A program made the position numbers and the translations under genes. Of a DNA stretch of 64,000 nt, positions 8,773-17,468 are shown piece after piece (the stretch's first letter is position 1; each line of letters starts with the position of its first letter). The notes beneath the pieces were generated by a model, which worked only from the letters and a program-made list of their open reading frames with translations, did no database searches and was not told where the DNA came from. Origin of the DNA: Hathewaya limosa (lineage in GTDB: Bacteria > Bacillota > Clostridia > Clostridiales > Clostridiaceae); the NCBI RefSeq assembly GCF_030815255.1, contig NZ_JAUSWN010000003.1:1-64000 (forward strand), written 5' to 3'.

Positions 8773-9550
8773 ATATTTTAGATTAATAATTAGATATACA
8801 AAACTCTCTATAGCAGATTTAGGGCAATTTCCTTTTGAAATTTTAATGAAAATTATTGCTTTAAGTTTTCAAGTATTATTTATATGGCTTTTTTGGACTT
8901 CCATAACGAACCTTGGTGTTTCCTATACAAATTGGAATAAATATGAGATTTTTATTTTAACAGGATGTGGCACTATATCTAGTTCTGTATCTCAACTAAC
9001 CTTTGGTTTTCGTGATATAGAAGAAGTTATTTTAACTGGTGATTTAGATAAGTTTCTTATGAGACCTGTTAATCTTATATTTTCCATTATGGCAGAAAAG
9101 TTCTTTATTTTTTGGGTTATTGCAGAATTTATAGTTGGACTAGCTATAATTTTAGTTGCTAAAATTGCAGGAAATATAGCTTTACACAATATAGTACCAG
9201 CTTTAATCTTAATATTCATTGGTACTTTTGCATTAAGGTTTATGTATGGAACCATATCTATATTATGTTTTTGGGTAGGAAGGATAAGTTCTCTTCGGGA
9301 TATCATATTTTCTATAGATATTGCTAAAGATTATCCCATTGACATATTTAATACTACTATGATTAATCTTTTAACATATGTTTTTCCTATAAGTTTACTT
9401 GCAACATATCCAGCTAAAATACTTTTAGGAAAGGTAGACAATGTCCTATATATAATAATAATTTCTATTATGTTATTTGTATTTTGGTTTATAATTTTCA
9501 GAATAGTTTTAAAAAGAGCTTTGCTAAAATATCAATCCACAGGATCTTAA
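8756..9550 (+). CDS. ABC-2 type permease (DUF990-like)
   Basis: A 264-residue membrane protein with six hydrophobic segments. FRDIEEVILTGDLDKFLMRPVN and FWVGRISSLRDIIFS are typical of permeases that work as heterodimers with a DUF990/ABC-2 partner. It forms the membrane part of the exporter with the following gene. The exported compound is unknown; relatives export drugs or peptides. Confidence 0.85.
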   Translation: MNTINRYFRLIIRYTKLSIADLGQFPFEILMKIIALSFQVLFIWLFWTSITNLGVSYTNWNKYEIFILTGCGTISSSVSQLTFGFRDIEEVILTGDLDKFLMRPVNLIFSIMAEKFFIFWVIAEFIVGLAIILVAKIAGNIALHNIVPALILIFIGTFALRFMYGTISILCFWVGRISSLRDIIFSIDIAKDYPIDIFNTTMINLLTYVFPISLLATYPAKILLGKVDNVLYIIIISIMLFVFWFIIFRIVLKRALLKYQSTGS

Positions 9551-9563
9551 GTAGGTGATAATT

Positions 9564-10349
9564 ATGAAAAAATATTTTAGAAGTTCATTACTAACATTAA
9601 AGGATTACAAGCATTTTTCTATAGACTTTTTGTATAGTTTATTAGCTATACCTATTCAAGTATTTGTCATTTATTTATTTTGGAAATATTCTCTACAAAA
9701 TACAAAGGTATTATCATATACATCTACATCTTTATGTAAGTATTTTGTTTTTATAAATATAATTCAACTTTCATGTTTTCCTGCAATGATTGTTACTTAT
9801 GAAGTATGGAATGAAATTAATAAAGGAGATATAAGTTTATGGATTTTAAAACCAATAAGTTATCCCTTATATGTATTTTCAAAGAAGTTTAGTGAGTTTT
9901 TAATAAAATTTTTACTTGCAACAGGCTTAGTGGAAGTAATTATGATTTTTATGGGAATCTCTTTTAATTTTAAAGATTTTACATTAGGTACTTTATTAAG
10001 TTTATTAGGATTTATACTATTATTTCAAATACAATTTGTAATAGGTCTTTGTACATTTTGGGTTGGTAAGGTGCTAACACTTAGAGATAATATTATGTAC
10101 CTAACATTTTTACTAGGAGGACAACTTTTACCTATAAATATGTTTCCTAAAATAATTCAAAAAGTTTCTTTGATTTTACCTATGCAGTACATATATTATG
10201 TGCCTTCTAAGGTACTATCTAATACCTATAATATGTCTGAACTTAGTTTATATATTAAAATTGAATTAGCTTGGGTAGTGATATTTTCAGTAATTATTAA
10301 ATTACTATGGAATAAAGGATTGAAGCGATATTCTCCACAAGGTGGTTAA
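9564..10349 (+). CDS. ABC-2 type permease, second subunit
   Basis: A 261-residue membrane protein from ATG 9564, with AGGTGAT as ribosome site 5 bases upstream; the GTG at 9555 lies inside that site. It has about six hydrophobic segments and the features NKGDISLWILKPISYPLY and CTFWVGKVLTLRDNIMY, parallel to the partner gene. It starts 13 bases after that gene, and the three genes are one transport operon. Confidence 0.85.
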   Translation: MKKYFRSSLLTLKDYKHFSIDFLYSLLAIPIQVFVIYLFWKYSLQNTKVLSYTSTSLCKYFVFINIIQLSCFPAMIVTYEVWNEINKGDISLWILKPISYPLYVFSKKFSEFLIKFLLATGLVEVIMIFMGISFNFKDFTLGTLLSLLGFILLFQIQFVIGLCTFWVGKVLTLRDNIMYLTFLLGGQLLPINMFPKIIQKVSLILPMQYIYYVPSKVLSNTYNMSELSLYIKIELAWVVIFSVIIKLLWNKGLKRYSPQGG

Positions 10350-10465
10350 AGAAACAATTTAAAACTTCAAATGTTGCAATCTACAAATTAAATTGTGAAG
10401 AAAAGTTAGAATTTGAGATGGAAAATTATAATGATTTTTTAAAAGAGGAATCTTTAACTTTATAA
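10350..10465 (+). other. Possible decayed coding fragment after the ABC operon
   Basis: The reading frame two bases off the permease frame stays open through this stretch. It would encode about 40 residues (ending KLEFEMENYNDFLKEESLTL) before TAA at 10463-10465. It has no start codon in the right place and no ribosome site, so it is at best the end of a lost gene or a chance open frame. Confidence 0.25.
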
Positions 10466-10475
10466 TAAATATTTA

Positions 10476-10531
10476 AATAGAACCTTTTGAATCTATGTGT
10501 TTTGATAATAGATTCAAAAGGTTCTATTTTA
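10476..10531 (+). terminator. Strong terminator of the ABC operon
   Basis: The 19-base arms AATAGAACCTTTTGAATCT and AGATTCAAAAGGTTCTATT are perfect complements around a 15-base loop and are followed by TTT. It ends the exporter transcript. Confidence 0.85.
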
Positions 10532-10679
10532 GATTTACGATTTATGCTAATAGGCTTTACATATATATTTTGTGGTTCAACTTCAACATTATAATAATTT
10601 TGTCATATAAAATCTACATATTCCCATTAACAAATATAATATAGCTAAATAAGTAGGTAAACTAATAAACAATATATTT

Positions 10680-10706
10680 TTATTGATAAACAATAAAAAT
10701 ATATTG
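10680..10706 (+). promoter_or_regulatory. 27-base motif shared with 12264-12290; candidate operator
   Basis: The motif contains TTATTG, then CAATA, then TATTG at 11-base steps, making overlapping inverted repeats. The stretch upstream of the DUF2975 gene matches at 23 of 27 positions. It lies 65 bases before the DUF4173 gene. A small Xre-type regulator encoded nearby (12877) is the likely ligand. That assignment is inference. Confidence 0.5.
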
Positions 10707-10770
10707 TATTTCATAAAGGAATGTGCTAATCTTAATTTATATTATTTGTTAATTATAGGAGGAGTTAAAA

Positions 10771-12201
10771 ATGAAAGACAATCTTTCTAAAGAGGTAATT
10801 CAATTAAAACTTAAAATTCTTTTTATATCTATTTTTTTAGGAATTTTAAATTATAATTTTATAACAGCTTATAAGGGCATATGGTATCCTTTCTTTATTG
10901 CAGTTTTAATAATTGTTTTTGTTTTCAATATTGGTATAAAAAATAAAAGTAAATTAGGATATTTTTTTCTATGTATAGGTTTTATTTTATCTATAAGTTT
11001 TGCGATATACTCAAATCCCATATTTAGAGCTTTAAATACTTTGCTTATACCACTTACTATAATTTCATCTTTTATTTTACTTACTTATGATAATATAGAA
11101 TTTAAATTTGGAAGCTTTGTTTCAATTCTTTTAAACAGAATCTTTAAAGAATCATTATTAAATAGTTTAGATATTCCATTTATAACTAAAAATTTATTTA
11201 AAAAAGGGGATATAAAAGATGCCTCTAATAAATTTATATCTATATTGATAGGATTACTTTTAGCAATTCCTATACTTATAGTGCTTTCTCAAATATTATG
11301 TGGAGCTGATGGAATTTTTGCTTATTATTTAAGTAACCTTTCTTTTGATATCAATAATAGGTTTTTTAATGATATACTTCCTAGAGTAATACTTAGCATT
11401 CTCTTTACTATATTTATTTTTGGATTATACAGTAGTTTTACATGTGAATTAAAAAGAAAAGAAGCAGGAGAAAATAATATTTTCAAATTTAACAGTATTA
11501 CTATTATTACTCTTCTTTCTTTAATATCTGCGCTATATATTATATTTACTAAAATTCAAGTTACTTATTTATATGGTGGTAGGGTTTTACCAGAAGGTTT
11601 TAATTATGCTGAATATGCAAGAGAAGGATTTTTTCAATTGGTATTTATAGTATTTATAAATGTAGTTTCTATAGTATTTATAAAAAGCAATACTAAAATA
11701 AAAACACCAGTAGGAAATAGAATACTCTTAGGAATATATTCATTAATTACTCTTTTAACTTTTAACATGATGATTTCGGCATTATACAAAATGAAGTTAT
11801 ATACTGAGGCTTTTGGATTTACACGTTTAAGAATTTTAGTAACTGTATTTACTATATTTTTAGGTATAATATTAATATTACTTTTATTGTTTATTTGGAA
11901 AAAGATAAATATATTTAAACCAACAATAGTTTTAGGATGTATTATGTATGTATTTATAAATTTCTTGAATTTAGACGCTTTTATAGTAAAAAATAATGTT
12001 AATTTATATACATCTTCTGCAAAGATAGATCTTAACTATTTAACTATGCTTTCTGCAGATTGTTATAATGAAATTGGAAAAGCACATAGGATGGGGTTAA
12101 TTTCTGAAAAAGAATATAAAGAATGGAAAGGATTAAATAAAATAAAAATAACTCATTGGTATGAATATAATTATTTTACAAATAAATTAAACAAAAAATA
12201 A
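10771..12201 (+). CDS. DUF4173/DUF4153 family membrane protein
   Basis: A 476-residue protein with about eleven hydrophobic segments. EYAREGFFQL and the later AFGFTRLRILV are hallmarks of the DUF4173 family. Its function is not established; it sits in the cytoplasmic membrane, and family members often lie next to small Xre regulators. A strong TAGGAGG ribosome site precedes the ATG. It shares an upstream motif with the DUF2975 gene that follows after 167 bases. Confidence 0.75.
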   Translation: MKDNLSKEVIQLKLKILFISIFLGILNYNFITAYKGIWYPFFIAVLIIVFVFNIGIKNKSKLGYFFLCIGFILSISFAIYSNPIFRALNTLLIPLTIISSFILLTYDNIEFKFGSFVSILLNRIFKESLLNSLDIPFITKNLFKKGDIKDASNKFISILIGLLLAIPILIVLSQILCGADGIFAYYLSNLSFDINNRFFNDILPRVILSILFTIFIFGLYSSFTCELKRKEAGENNIFKFNSITIITLLSLISALYIIFTKIQVTYLYGGRVLPEGFNYAEYAREGFFQLVFIVFINVVSIVFIKSNTKIKTPVGNRILLGIYSLITLLTFNMMISALYKMKLYTEAFGFTRLRILVTVFTIFLGIILILLLLFIWKKINIFKPTIVLGCIMYVFINFLNLDAFIVKNNVNLYTSSAKIDLNYLTMLSADCYNEIGKAHRMGLISEKEYKEWKGLNKIKITHWYEYNYFTNKLNKK

Positions 12202-12263
12202 TATTAGTTATAAAAATAAAGTTTTCTTAATATAAGTTAAAATATTTAAATCATAATATTATG

Positions 12264-12290
12264 TTATCGACAAACAATAAACAAATATTG
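12264..12290 (+). promoter_or_regulatory. Second copy of the 27-base motif; candidate operator
   Basis: It reads TTATCG, CAATA and TATTG at the same spacing as 10680-10706, with four differences. It lies 79 bases before the DUF2975 gene. Two copies in front of two neighbouring genes suggest common control. Confidence 0.5.
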
Positions 12291-12368
12291 CAAATCAATA
12301 ATAGCTATGATAGTATTAACTTGAAATATTTATGATATTTGTTTGCAAAAAGGCGGTGAAATAGTATT

Positions 12369-12860
12369 ATGAAATGTTTGGATAAAAAACAATTATGTAA
12401 AGCAGTAGAAGTTTCTTTAAACCTTATTTTAATTTTTGGTATTTTTATGACTATTACAGTATATTACAATACTTTTTTCAGAGATGTTAAAAATTTAGAG
12501 TTAAATACATGTATAGTAGCCACATTATTGACCATTGGAATAGTATGTATATTTTTAATCGTTTTTCAACTAAAGAAAATAATGATTACTTTGACTAAGG
12601 GGAATCCTTTTGTATGGGAGAATGTAAAATCTTTAAATAAAATTTCAATAGAATGTTTTATAATAGCTGCTTGTTATTTAGGTAATTTTATTGCTAATCT
12701 AGGTAAAGATACTTATAGATTTATTTATATAGATTCCAAAGGAATTCATACGGATACTGAACTTATAATCTTTATATTTGCAGGAATCTTTATTCTGATT
12801 TTGTCTAAAGTATTTAAAGAAGCTATTAAATATAAAGAAGAGAATGATTTTACCATATAA
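12369..12860 (+). CDS. DUF2975 family membrane protein
   Basis: A 163-residue protein with four hydrophobic segments and a lysine-rich cytosolic loop containing GNPFVWENVKSLNKIS, typical of DUF2975. Proteins of this family usually sit next to a YozG-like Xre regulator, as here, and may modulate it. AAAGGCGGTG precedes the ATG. The next gene starts 16 bases after the stop. Confidence 0.8.
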   Translation: MKCLDKKQLCKAVEVSLNLILIFGIFMTITVYYNTFFRDVKNLELNTCIVATLLTIGIVCIFLIVFQLKKIMITLTKGNPFVWENVKSLNKISIECFIIAACYLGNFIANLGKDTYRFIYIDSKGIHTDTELIIFIFAGIFILILSKVFKEAIKYKEENDFTI

Positions 12861-12876
12861 GAAGGGGAAATATGTT

Positions 12877-13083
12877 ATGTCAATAATAGTAAATTTAGAT
12901 GTTATGATGGCTAAACGCAAAGTTTCCCTTCAAGAGTTAGCTGAAAAAGTAGGGATAACTAATGCAAATTTATCAATTTTAAAAAATAATAAGGCCAAGG
13001 CAATTAGATTTTCTACACTGGAAGCCATTTGTAGGGAATTAGATTGTCAACCAGGAGATATTTTAGAATATAATGATGACTAA
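12877..13083 (+). CDS. Small Xre-family (YozG-like) transcription regulator
   Basis: A 68-residue protein that is almost only a helix-turn-helix: LQELAEKVGITNANLSILKN gives the two helices, and FSTLEAICRELDCQPGDIL is the C-terminal half of the Xre domain. ATG 12877 is chosen because GAAGGGGAAA lies just upstream; an in-frame ATG at 12844 would overlap the previous gene and has no ribosome site. It probably regulates its own operon, with the repeated motifs at 10680 and 12264 as candidate sites. Confidence 0.88.
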   Translation: MSIIVNLDVMMAKRKVSLQELAEKVGITNANLSILKNNKAKAIRFSTLEAICRELDCQPGDILEYNDD

Positions 13084-13131
13084 AAAGGTTATACGGAAAT
13101 AATAAAAATTATTTTCGTATAACCTTTTTAT
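13084..13131. terminator. Bidirectional terminator
   Basis: AAAAAGGTTATACG pairs with CGTATAACCTTTTT around an A/T-rich loop. It lies between the Xre regulator and the convergent gene at 13132. Confidence 0.85.
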
Positions 13132-13488
13132 TTAATATCTATTTTCATCACTATAACATACCTTTAATACAAGTTCATTAAATATAAATTGTATCATAAA
13201 TATCAAAACCACTAATATGTACTTAAGAGCTATATCATTGGATTTAAATTTATATAAAAACATTATTGAAAACAAGCTTAATAAAATAATTTTAATAATT
13301 AATAAAATTGTAATTTTATTATGTTGTTCCTTACCTATATTTTTCTTACTAAGTAATTCCATAAGTTTTTCACTTAATAAAATGTTTACAAAAGTATTAT
13401 TATATTGCTTTTTTATAAATTTATAAAAGCCCATAAATAAGAAAGTAAACATTATTCCTATTAAAAATGCTGTTACATAGAAAGCCAT
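13132..13488 (-). CDS. Small membrane protein of unknown function
   Basis: A 118-residue protein with three hydrophobic segments (about residues 3-22, 62-80 and 88-110) and a lysine-rich loop between the first two. AGAGGT is 8 bases before the ATG at 13488. The plus-strand open frame inside it is a shadow. I do not recognise a family. Confidence 0.55.
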   Translation of the reverse strand: MAFYVTAFLIGIMFTFLFMGFYKFIKKQYNNTFVNILLSEKLMELLSKKNIGKEQHNKITILLIIKIILLSLFSIMFLYKFKSNDIALKYILVVLIFMIQFIFNELVLKVCYSDENRY

Positions 13489-13840
13489 GATAAGTACCTC
13501 TTTTCCAATTGATTCATATATAATATTTATTCATTTTTATAAATATATAAGAAAAATTATTTATAACTTGTTAAATATGTTAACATAATATTCAGATTTT
13601 TTCAATTATTGTTTATATGTTAATATATCATAAAAAACTCTAAATACTTACTTTATGTTAATAGACTAGTTTAATTTAATATTTAAAAAGGAATTAAAGA
13701 AAAATTTTACTTAATTAATTATAAATTACTAAATTATTTTGTGAAAATACTAGTTTCCAATATTTTTATGTGTTATAATTCTTGTTAGCAAATAATTGTT
13801 ATTATATAAAAATAGATATTAATACTAAAGGGGATATTAT
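13489..13840. other. Intergenic region upstream of the hydrogenase
   Basis: Very AT-rich, and no coding frame with a ribosome site. TATAAT at 13774-13779 is the best -10 for the hydrogenase gene, with only a weak -35 (TAGTTT at 13751-13756, 17-base spacer). Nothing else was recognised in the left half. Confidence 0.4.
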
Positions 13841-15214
13841 ATGCACGAATTTACAGATATTAGGGTTCCTATAGAAAAGGATAATCCATCAATTATGAGA
13901 GATGAAAGTAAGTGTATTAAGTGTGGTATGTGTAAAACTGTCTGTAGAGAGAAACAATCCGTAGCAGGATTTTATGATTTAATAAAAACAGGGGACAAAG
14001 CTATATGTATAAATTGTGGACAGTGTGCTAATGTCTGTCCAGTGGAATCAATAACGGAAAGATATGATTATGAGGATGTAAGAAAAGTTTTAAAAGAAGG
14101 TAAAAAAACTGTAATTATTCAAACTTCACCTTCTGTTAGAGTAGGATTAGGAGAAGCCTTTGGAATGCCTTTTGGAGAATTTGTAGAGGGAAAACTTGTA
14201 GCGGCATTAAAAAAACTAGGTATTAAGTATGTTTTTGATACTACTTTTGGGGCAGATTTAACTATTATGGAAGAGGCTAATGAATTTATTAAAAGAATTC
14301 AAGATAAAGATTCTAATAAAGAAAAAATGCCTATGTTTACAAGTTGTTGTCCAGCTTGGGTAAAGTTCGTTGAAACATGGTATCCTGAAAGAATAAAAAA
14401 TTTATCTACTTCAAAGAGTCCTATACTTATGCAAGGAGCTACTATTAAGTCTTATTTTTCTAAAAAATTAGATATAGATATGGAGGATATTTATTCTGTA
14501 GCGGTTACTCCATGTACGGCTAAAAAGTTTGAAATAACTAGAGATGAATTTAATTCAAGTGGTAGAAATAGTGGAAATTCAGATATAAGAGATATGGACA
14601 AAATAATAACTACTAGAGAACTTGCTAAATGGCTTAAAGAAGAAAATATTGATATAAAAGATCTAGAAGATAAGAATTATGATGATTTAAAAGGTTCTGG
14701 AGCAGGAGTGATTTTTGGAAATACTGGAGGAGTTATGGAGGCAGCTGTAAGAAGTGCTTATTATTTTATAACTAATAATATAGCTCCTAAGGAATTAGCT
14801 GTTTTTAAAGATGTAAGAGGGTTAAGCGGAGTAAAAAAAGCACAAGTGTTTATTCCAGGTGCAGGATTATTAAATTTAGGTGTTGTGCATACAACTGCAA
14901 ATGCAAGAAAGTTATTAGATGATTGGGATAATATAAAAGATCAATTTGATTTTATAGAAGTAATGGCCTGTGAAGGTGGATGCATTGGTGGAGGTGGACA
15001 ACCTAAATGTATTATAACTGATAGGGCAAATATGTTAGAGTGTAGAATAGATTCTATATATAATAGAGATAATAATATGGAATTAAGACAAAGTCATGAA
15101 AATCCTACTATTAAAGAGGTGTATGATAAATTTTTTAATGCTCCTTTAAGTGAAGTTGCAGAGGAATATCTTCATACTTATTATTATTCTAGAAAAGAAG
15201 ATTTAGGAAAATAG
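13841..15214 (+). CDS. [FeFe] hydrogenase, short two-cluster type
   Basis: A 457-residue enzyme. The N terminus carries two [4Fe-4S] motifs (Cys25/28/31/35 and Cys56/59/62/66). The H-cluster motifs are TSCCPAW (Cys169, Cys170), TPCTAKKFE (Cys225) and ACEGGCIGGGGQP (Cys377, Cys381). All H-cluster Cys ligands are present. The second motif has Thr where many enzymes have Met before Pro-Cys. TPC together with TSCCPAW is how I recall group B clostridial enzymes. It is cytosolic and probably exchanges electrons with ferredoxin to make or use H2. It is a single gene with its own terminator. Confidence 0.92.
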   Translation: MHEFTDIRVPIEKDNPSIMRDESKCIKCGMCKTVCREKQSVAGFYDLIKTGDKAICINCGQCANVCPVESITERYDYEDVRKVLKEGKKTVIIQTSPSVRVGLGEAFGMPFGEFVEGKLVAALKKLGIKYVFDTTFGADLTIMEEANEFIKRIQDKDSNKEKMPMFTSCCPAWVKFVETWYPERIKNLSTSKSPILMQGATIKSYFSKKLDIDMEDIYSVAVTPCTAKKFEITRDEFNSSGRNSGNSDIRDMDKIITTRELAKWLKEENIDIKDLEDKNYDDLKGSGAGVIFGNTGGVMEAAVRSAYYFITNNIAPKELAVFKDVRGLSGVKKAQVFIPGAGLLNLGVVHTTANARKLLDDWDNIKDQFDFIEVMACEGGCIGGGGQPKCIITDRANMLECRIDSIYNRDNNMELRQSHENPTIKEVYDKFFNAPLSEVAEEYLHTYYYSRKEDLGK

Positions 15215-15236
15215 GGTAAGATAGATTAAATAATTC

Positions 15237-15280
15237 TAAAAAGACAGTAAGAACTTAGTTAGTTTTTACTGTCTTTTTTG
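15237..15280 (+). terminator. Rho-independent terminator of the hydrogenase gene
   Basis: AAAAAGACAGTAA pairs with TTACTGTCTTTTTT around a short loop, with the second arm running into the T tract. Confidence 0.85.
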
Positions 15281-15289
15281 TGCTATAAA

Positions 15290-15301
15290 TGTACCGGTAC
15301 A
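15290..15301 (+). promoter_or_regulatory. Perfect 12-bp palindrome, candidate B6-regulator operator
   Basis: TGTACCGGTACA reads the same on both strands. It ends two bases before the -35 of the B6 operon promoter. MocR-type PdxR regulators control such genes in other bacteria. That this is their site is inference. Confidence 0.6.
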
Positions 15302-15303
15302 GT

Positions 15304-15331
15304 TTGCAAAAATTAAAAATCGTGGTATTAT
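15304..15331 (+). promoter_or_regulatory. Promoter of the vitamin B6 operon
   Basis: TTGCAA (15304-15309), a 16-base spacer and TATTAT (15326-15331). It lies 28 bases before the TTG start of the kinase, directly after the palindrome. Confidence 0.6.
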
Positions 15332-15359
15332 TTCTTTAGTGTTTTAGGGAGGCGATTTT

Positions 15360-16178
15360 TTGAATAATAGAGTAGCAGTTATAAATGATATGTCAGGTAT
15401 AGGCAAATGTTCTTTAACTGTAGCTATACCTATACTTTCATGTTTAAAATTAACACCATGTCCTTTTCCAACTGCCATATTATCTTCTCAGACGGGTTAT
15501 CCTGAATTTACATTTTTGGATTTTACAGATGAGATGATTAAGTATGAAAAAGTATGGGACAAACTTAACGTTCAATTAAAAGGAATATATAGTGGATTTT
15601 TAGGGTCAGAGAAACAAATTGATATAGTATTAGATTTTATAAAAAAACATAAGGAGTCTTTAATTGTAATAGATCCTGTAATGGCGGATAATGGGGTTAT
15701 TTATAGTACCTACACAGAGAGCATGTGTAATAAAATGAAGGACTTAGTTAGACTTGCAGATGTAGTTACTCCCAATGCTACGGAAAGTTTGCTGTTAACA
15801 AATAAAGACTACACAAATATTACTAAAGACATAGAATATTTTAAACAGGTTGCAAAGGAGATTTCTTATTTAGGTCCTAAAAAAGTAGTTATAACAGGAA
15901 TAGTAAAAGATAATACAGTTTCAAATTTAACTTATGATAGTGAAAAAGATGAGAGCTTTATTATAAGTTCAAATTACAATAAAAAATCTTATAGTGGTAC
16001 AGGAGATATATTTTCATCTATACTTTGTGGAATGATTTTAAATGGATATAATCTTAAATCATGTATAGAAAAGGCTACAGAGTTTATATCTAAATCAATA
16101 GAATATACATCAAAATTTGATACAGATAGAAATGATGGAATTATGTTTGAATATTTTTTAAAGGAGTTGATTATGTAA
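15360..16178 (+). CDS. pdxY: Pyridoxal/pyridoxamine kinase
   Basis: A 272-residue PfkB/ribokinase-fold kinase. NDMSGIGKCSLT at the N terminus, SSQTGYPE, VIDPVMADNG and the C-terminal SGTGDIFSSILCG (anion hole and catalytic Asp) match pyridoxal kinases rather than sugar kinases. It phosphorylates B6 vitamers to make pyridoxal phosphate. It starts with TTG after GGGAGGCG. The next gene, a B6-type ECF S-component, begins right after the stop. The family is clear; the exact name pdxY versus pdxK is uncertain. Confidence 0.85.
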   Translation: MNNRVAVINDMSGIGKCSLTVAIPILSCLKLTPCPFPTAILSSQTGYPEFTFLDFTDEMIKYEKVWDKLNVQLKGIYSGFLGSEKQIDIVLDFIKKHKESLIVIDPVMADNGVIYSTYTESMCNKMKDLVRLADVVTPNATESLLLTNKDYTNITKDIEYFKQVAKEISYLGPKKVVITGIVKDNTVSNLTYDSEKDESFIISSNYNKKSYSGTGDIFSSILCGMILNGYNLKSCIEKATEFISKSIEYTSKFDTDRNDGIMFEYFLKELIM

Positions 16179-16706
16179 ATGAGTAATACTTCTAGGAAAA
16201 CTAAATTATTGGTATTTACAAGTATGTTTGCTGCACTTATATATGTAACAACAGCATTTTTATTTCATATACCAACTGGAATTAATGGGGGGTATATTCA
16301 TATAGGAGATGCTTTCATATATCTTGCAGCCTGTATTTTACCTACACCATATGCAATGATAGCATCTGCAGTTGGAGCTGGACTTTCAGATCTTTTATCT
16401 CCAGGCGGGGCTGTATGGGTTATACCTACAATAATAATTAAACCTATTTTAGTTTTATTTTTTACATCTAAAAATACTAGGATGTTATGTAAACGTAATG
16501 TATGCGCTATATTTTTAGCAGGTATAGTAGGGGTTTTGGGTTATTATATGGCTTCTGGAATTATGTTTGGCAATTTTAAAGTTGCTTTTGCAGCACTTTT
16601 AATGAACTTTATACAACCTATAGGAAGTGGTATTGCATTTGTAATCTTTGCATATGCCTTAGATAAGGTTCATATAACTAAAAAAATACATTCTGATATT
16701 TTATAA
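16179..16706 (+). CDS. pdxU2: ECF transporter S-component, probably for vitamin B6
   Basis: A 175-residue protein with five to six hydrophobic segments. The family signature near the N terminus (SMFAALIYV), the GGYIHIGDAFIYLAA motif and GAGLSDLLSPGGAVW are typical of this S-component group. It gives the substrate specificity of an energy-coupling-factor importer that shares its ATPases with other S-components encoded elsewhere. It starts at the base after the kinase stop; the operon with pyridoxal kinase supports B6 as substrate. Confidence 0.75.
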   Translation: MSNTSRKTKLLVFTSMFAALIYVTTAFLFHIPTGINGGYIHIGDAFIYLAACILPTPYAMIASAVGAGLSDLLSPGGAVWVIPTIIIKPILVLFFTSKNTRMLCKRNVCAIFLAGIVGVLGYYMASGIMFGNFKVAFAALLMNFIQPIGSGIAFVIFAYALDKVHITKKIHSDIL

Positions 16707-16726
16707 TTTTTAGGGGGAATTTTTAA

Positions 16727-17323
16727 ATGAATATTTTATATACTATAGATGATATTCTTTATATAAATATTACAAACAAATGTCCGTGTAACTGTGTATT
16801 TTGTATAAGACAAGAAGGGGATTCAGTAGAAAATAGTGGTAGTCTATGGCTTGAAAAAGAACCATCAGTAGAAGAAATTATAAATGAATTAAAAAAGGAA
16901 GACTTATCAAAGTATTCTCAAATAGTTTTTTGTGGATATGGAGAACCTTTAATGAGAATTAATGAAGTTATTGATGTATGTAAATATATTAAATCTGTTA
17001 GTACTATAAAGTTAAGAATTAATACAAATGGTCTTTCAGATTTAATCTATAAAAAAAGTACAGCTCCAATGTTAAAGAATATAGTAGATTGTGTATCTAT
17101 AAGTTTGAATGCACCATCTAAAGAGGAATATAATGAAATTTCAAAACCTATTTATGGACTAGAAGCCTTTGATTCGCTTTTAAGTTTTGCAAAGGAAGCA
17201 AAGGAAAACATAAAAGAAGTAAAGTTTTCTGTAGTTGATGTAATAACAGAGGATCAAATCGAAAGATGTAAAGAAATAGCTAATAGTATGGGTATTCCAC
17301 TAAGAGTAAGAAAGAAAAGTTAG
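16727..17323 (+). CDS. Radical SAM protein (TatD-associated type)
   Basis: A 198-residue radical SAM protein with the cluster motif C-PCN-C-VF-C at about residues 19-26 and GYGEPLMR in the second strand. It is short, close in size to activase-like or TatD-associated radical SAM proteins (family TIGR04038, as I recall it). It begins 20 bases after the S-component gene and may be in the same transcript. The reaction is unknown. Confidence 0.75.
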   Translation: MNILYTIDDILYINITNKCPCNCVFCIRQEGDSVENSGSLWLEKEPSVEEIINELKKEDLSKYSQIVFCGYGEPLMRINEVIDVCKYIKSVSTIKLRINTNGLSDLIYKKSTAPMLKNIVDCVSISLNAPSKEEYNEISKPIYGLEAFDSLLSFAKEAKENIKEVKFSVVDVITEDQIERCKEIANSMGIPLRVRKKS

Positions 17324-17334
17324 TAACAAAGAAT

Positions 17335-17379
17335 ATGCCACATGTTTTCTTGAAGTTAAGAAAATATGTGGCATTTTAT
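17335..17379 (+). terminator. Terminator before the cas operon
   Basis: ATGCCACATGTTTTCTT pairs with AAGAAAATATGTGGCAT, one G-T aside, and is followed by TTTTAT. It separates the radical SAM gene from the cas genes. Confidence 0.85.
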
Positions 17380-17468
17380 ATATTCATAATTATATAAATA
17401 TATAAAAAAATATAAAAATATATTATAATAACATTATTGAAGAAAATATACTAAATGAGGAGAGTACT

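Noticed and set aside
13217..13426. Plus-strand frame of 69 codons
   Set aside because: It lies opposite a minus-strand gene with a good ribosome site and membrane segments.
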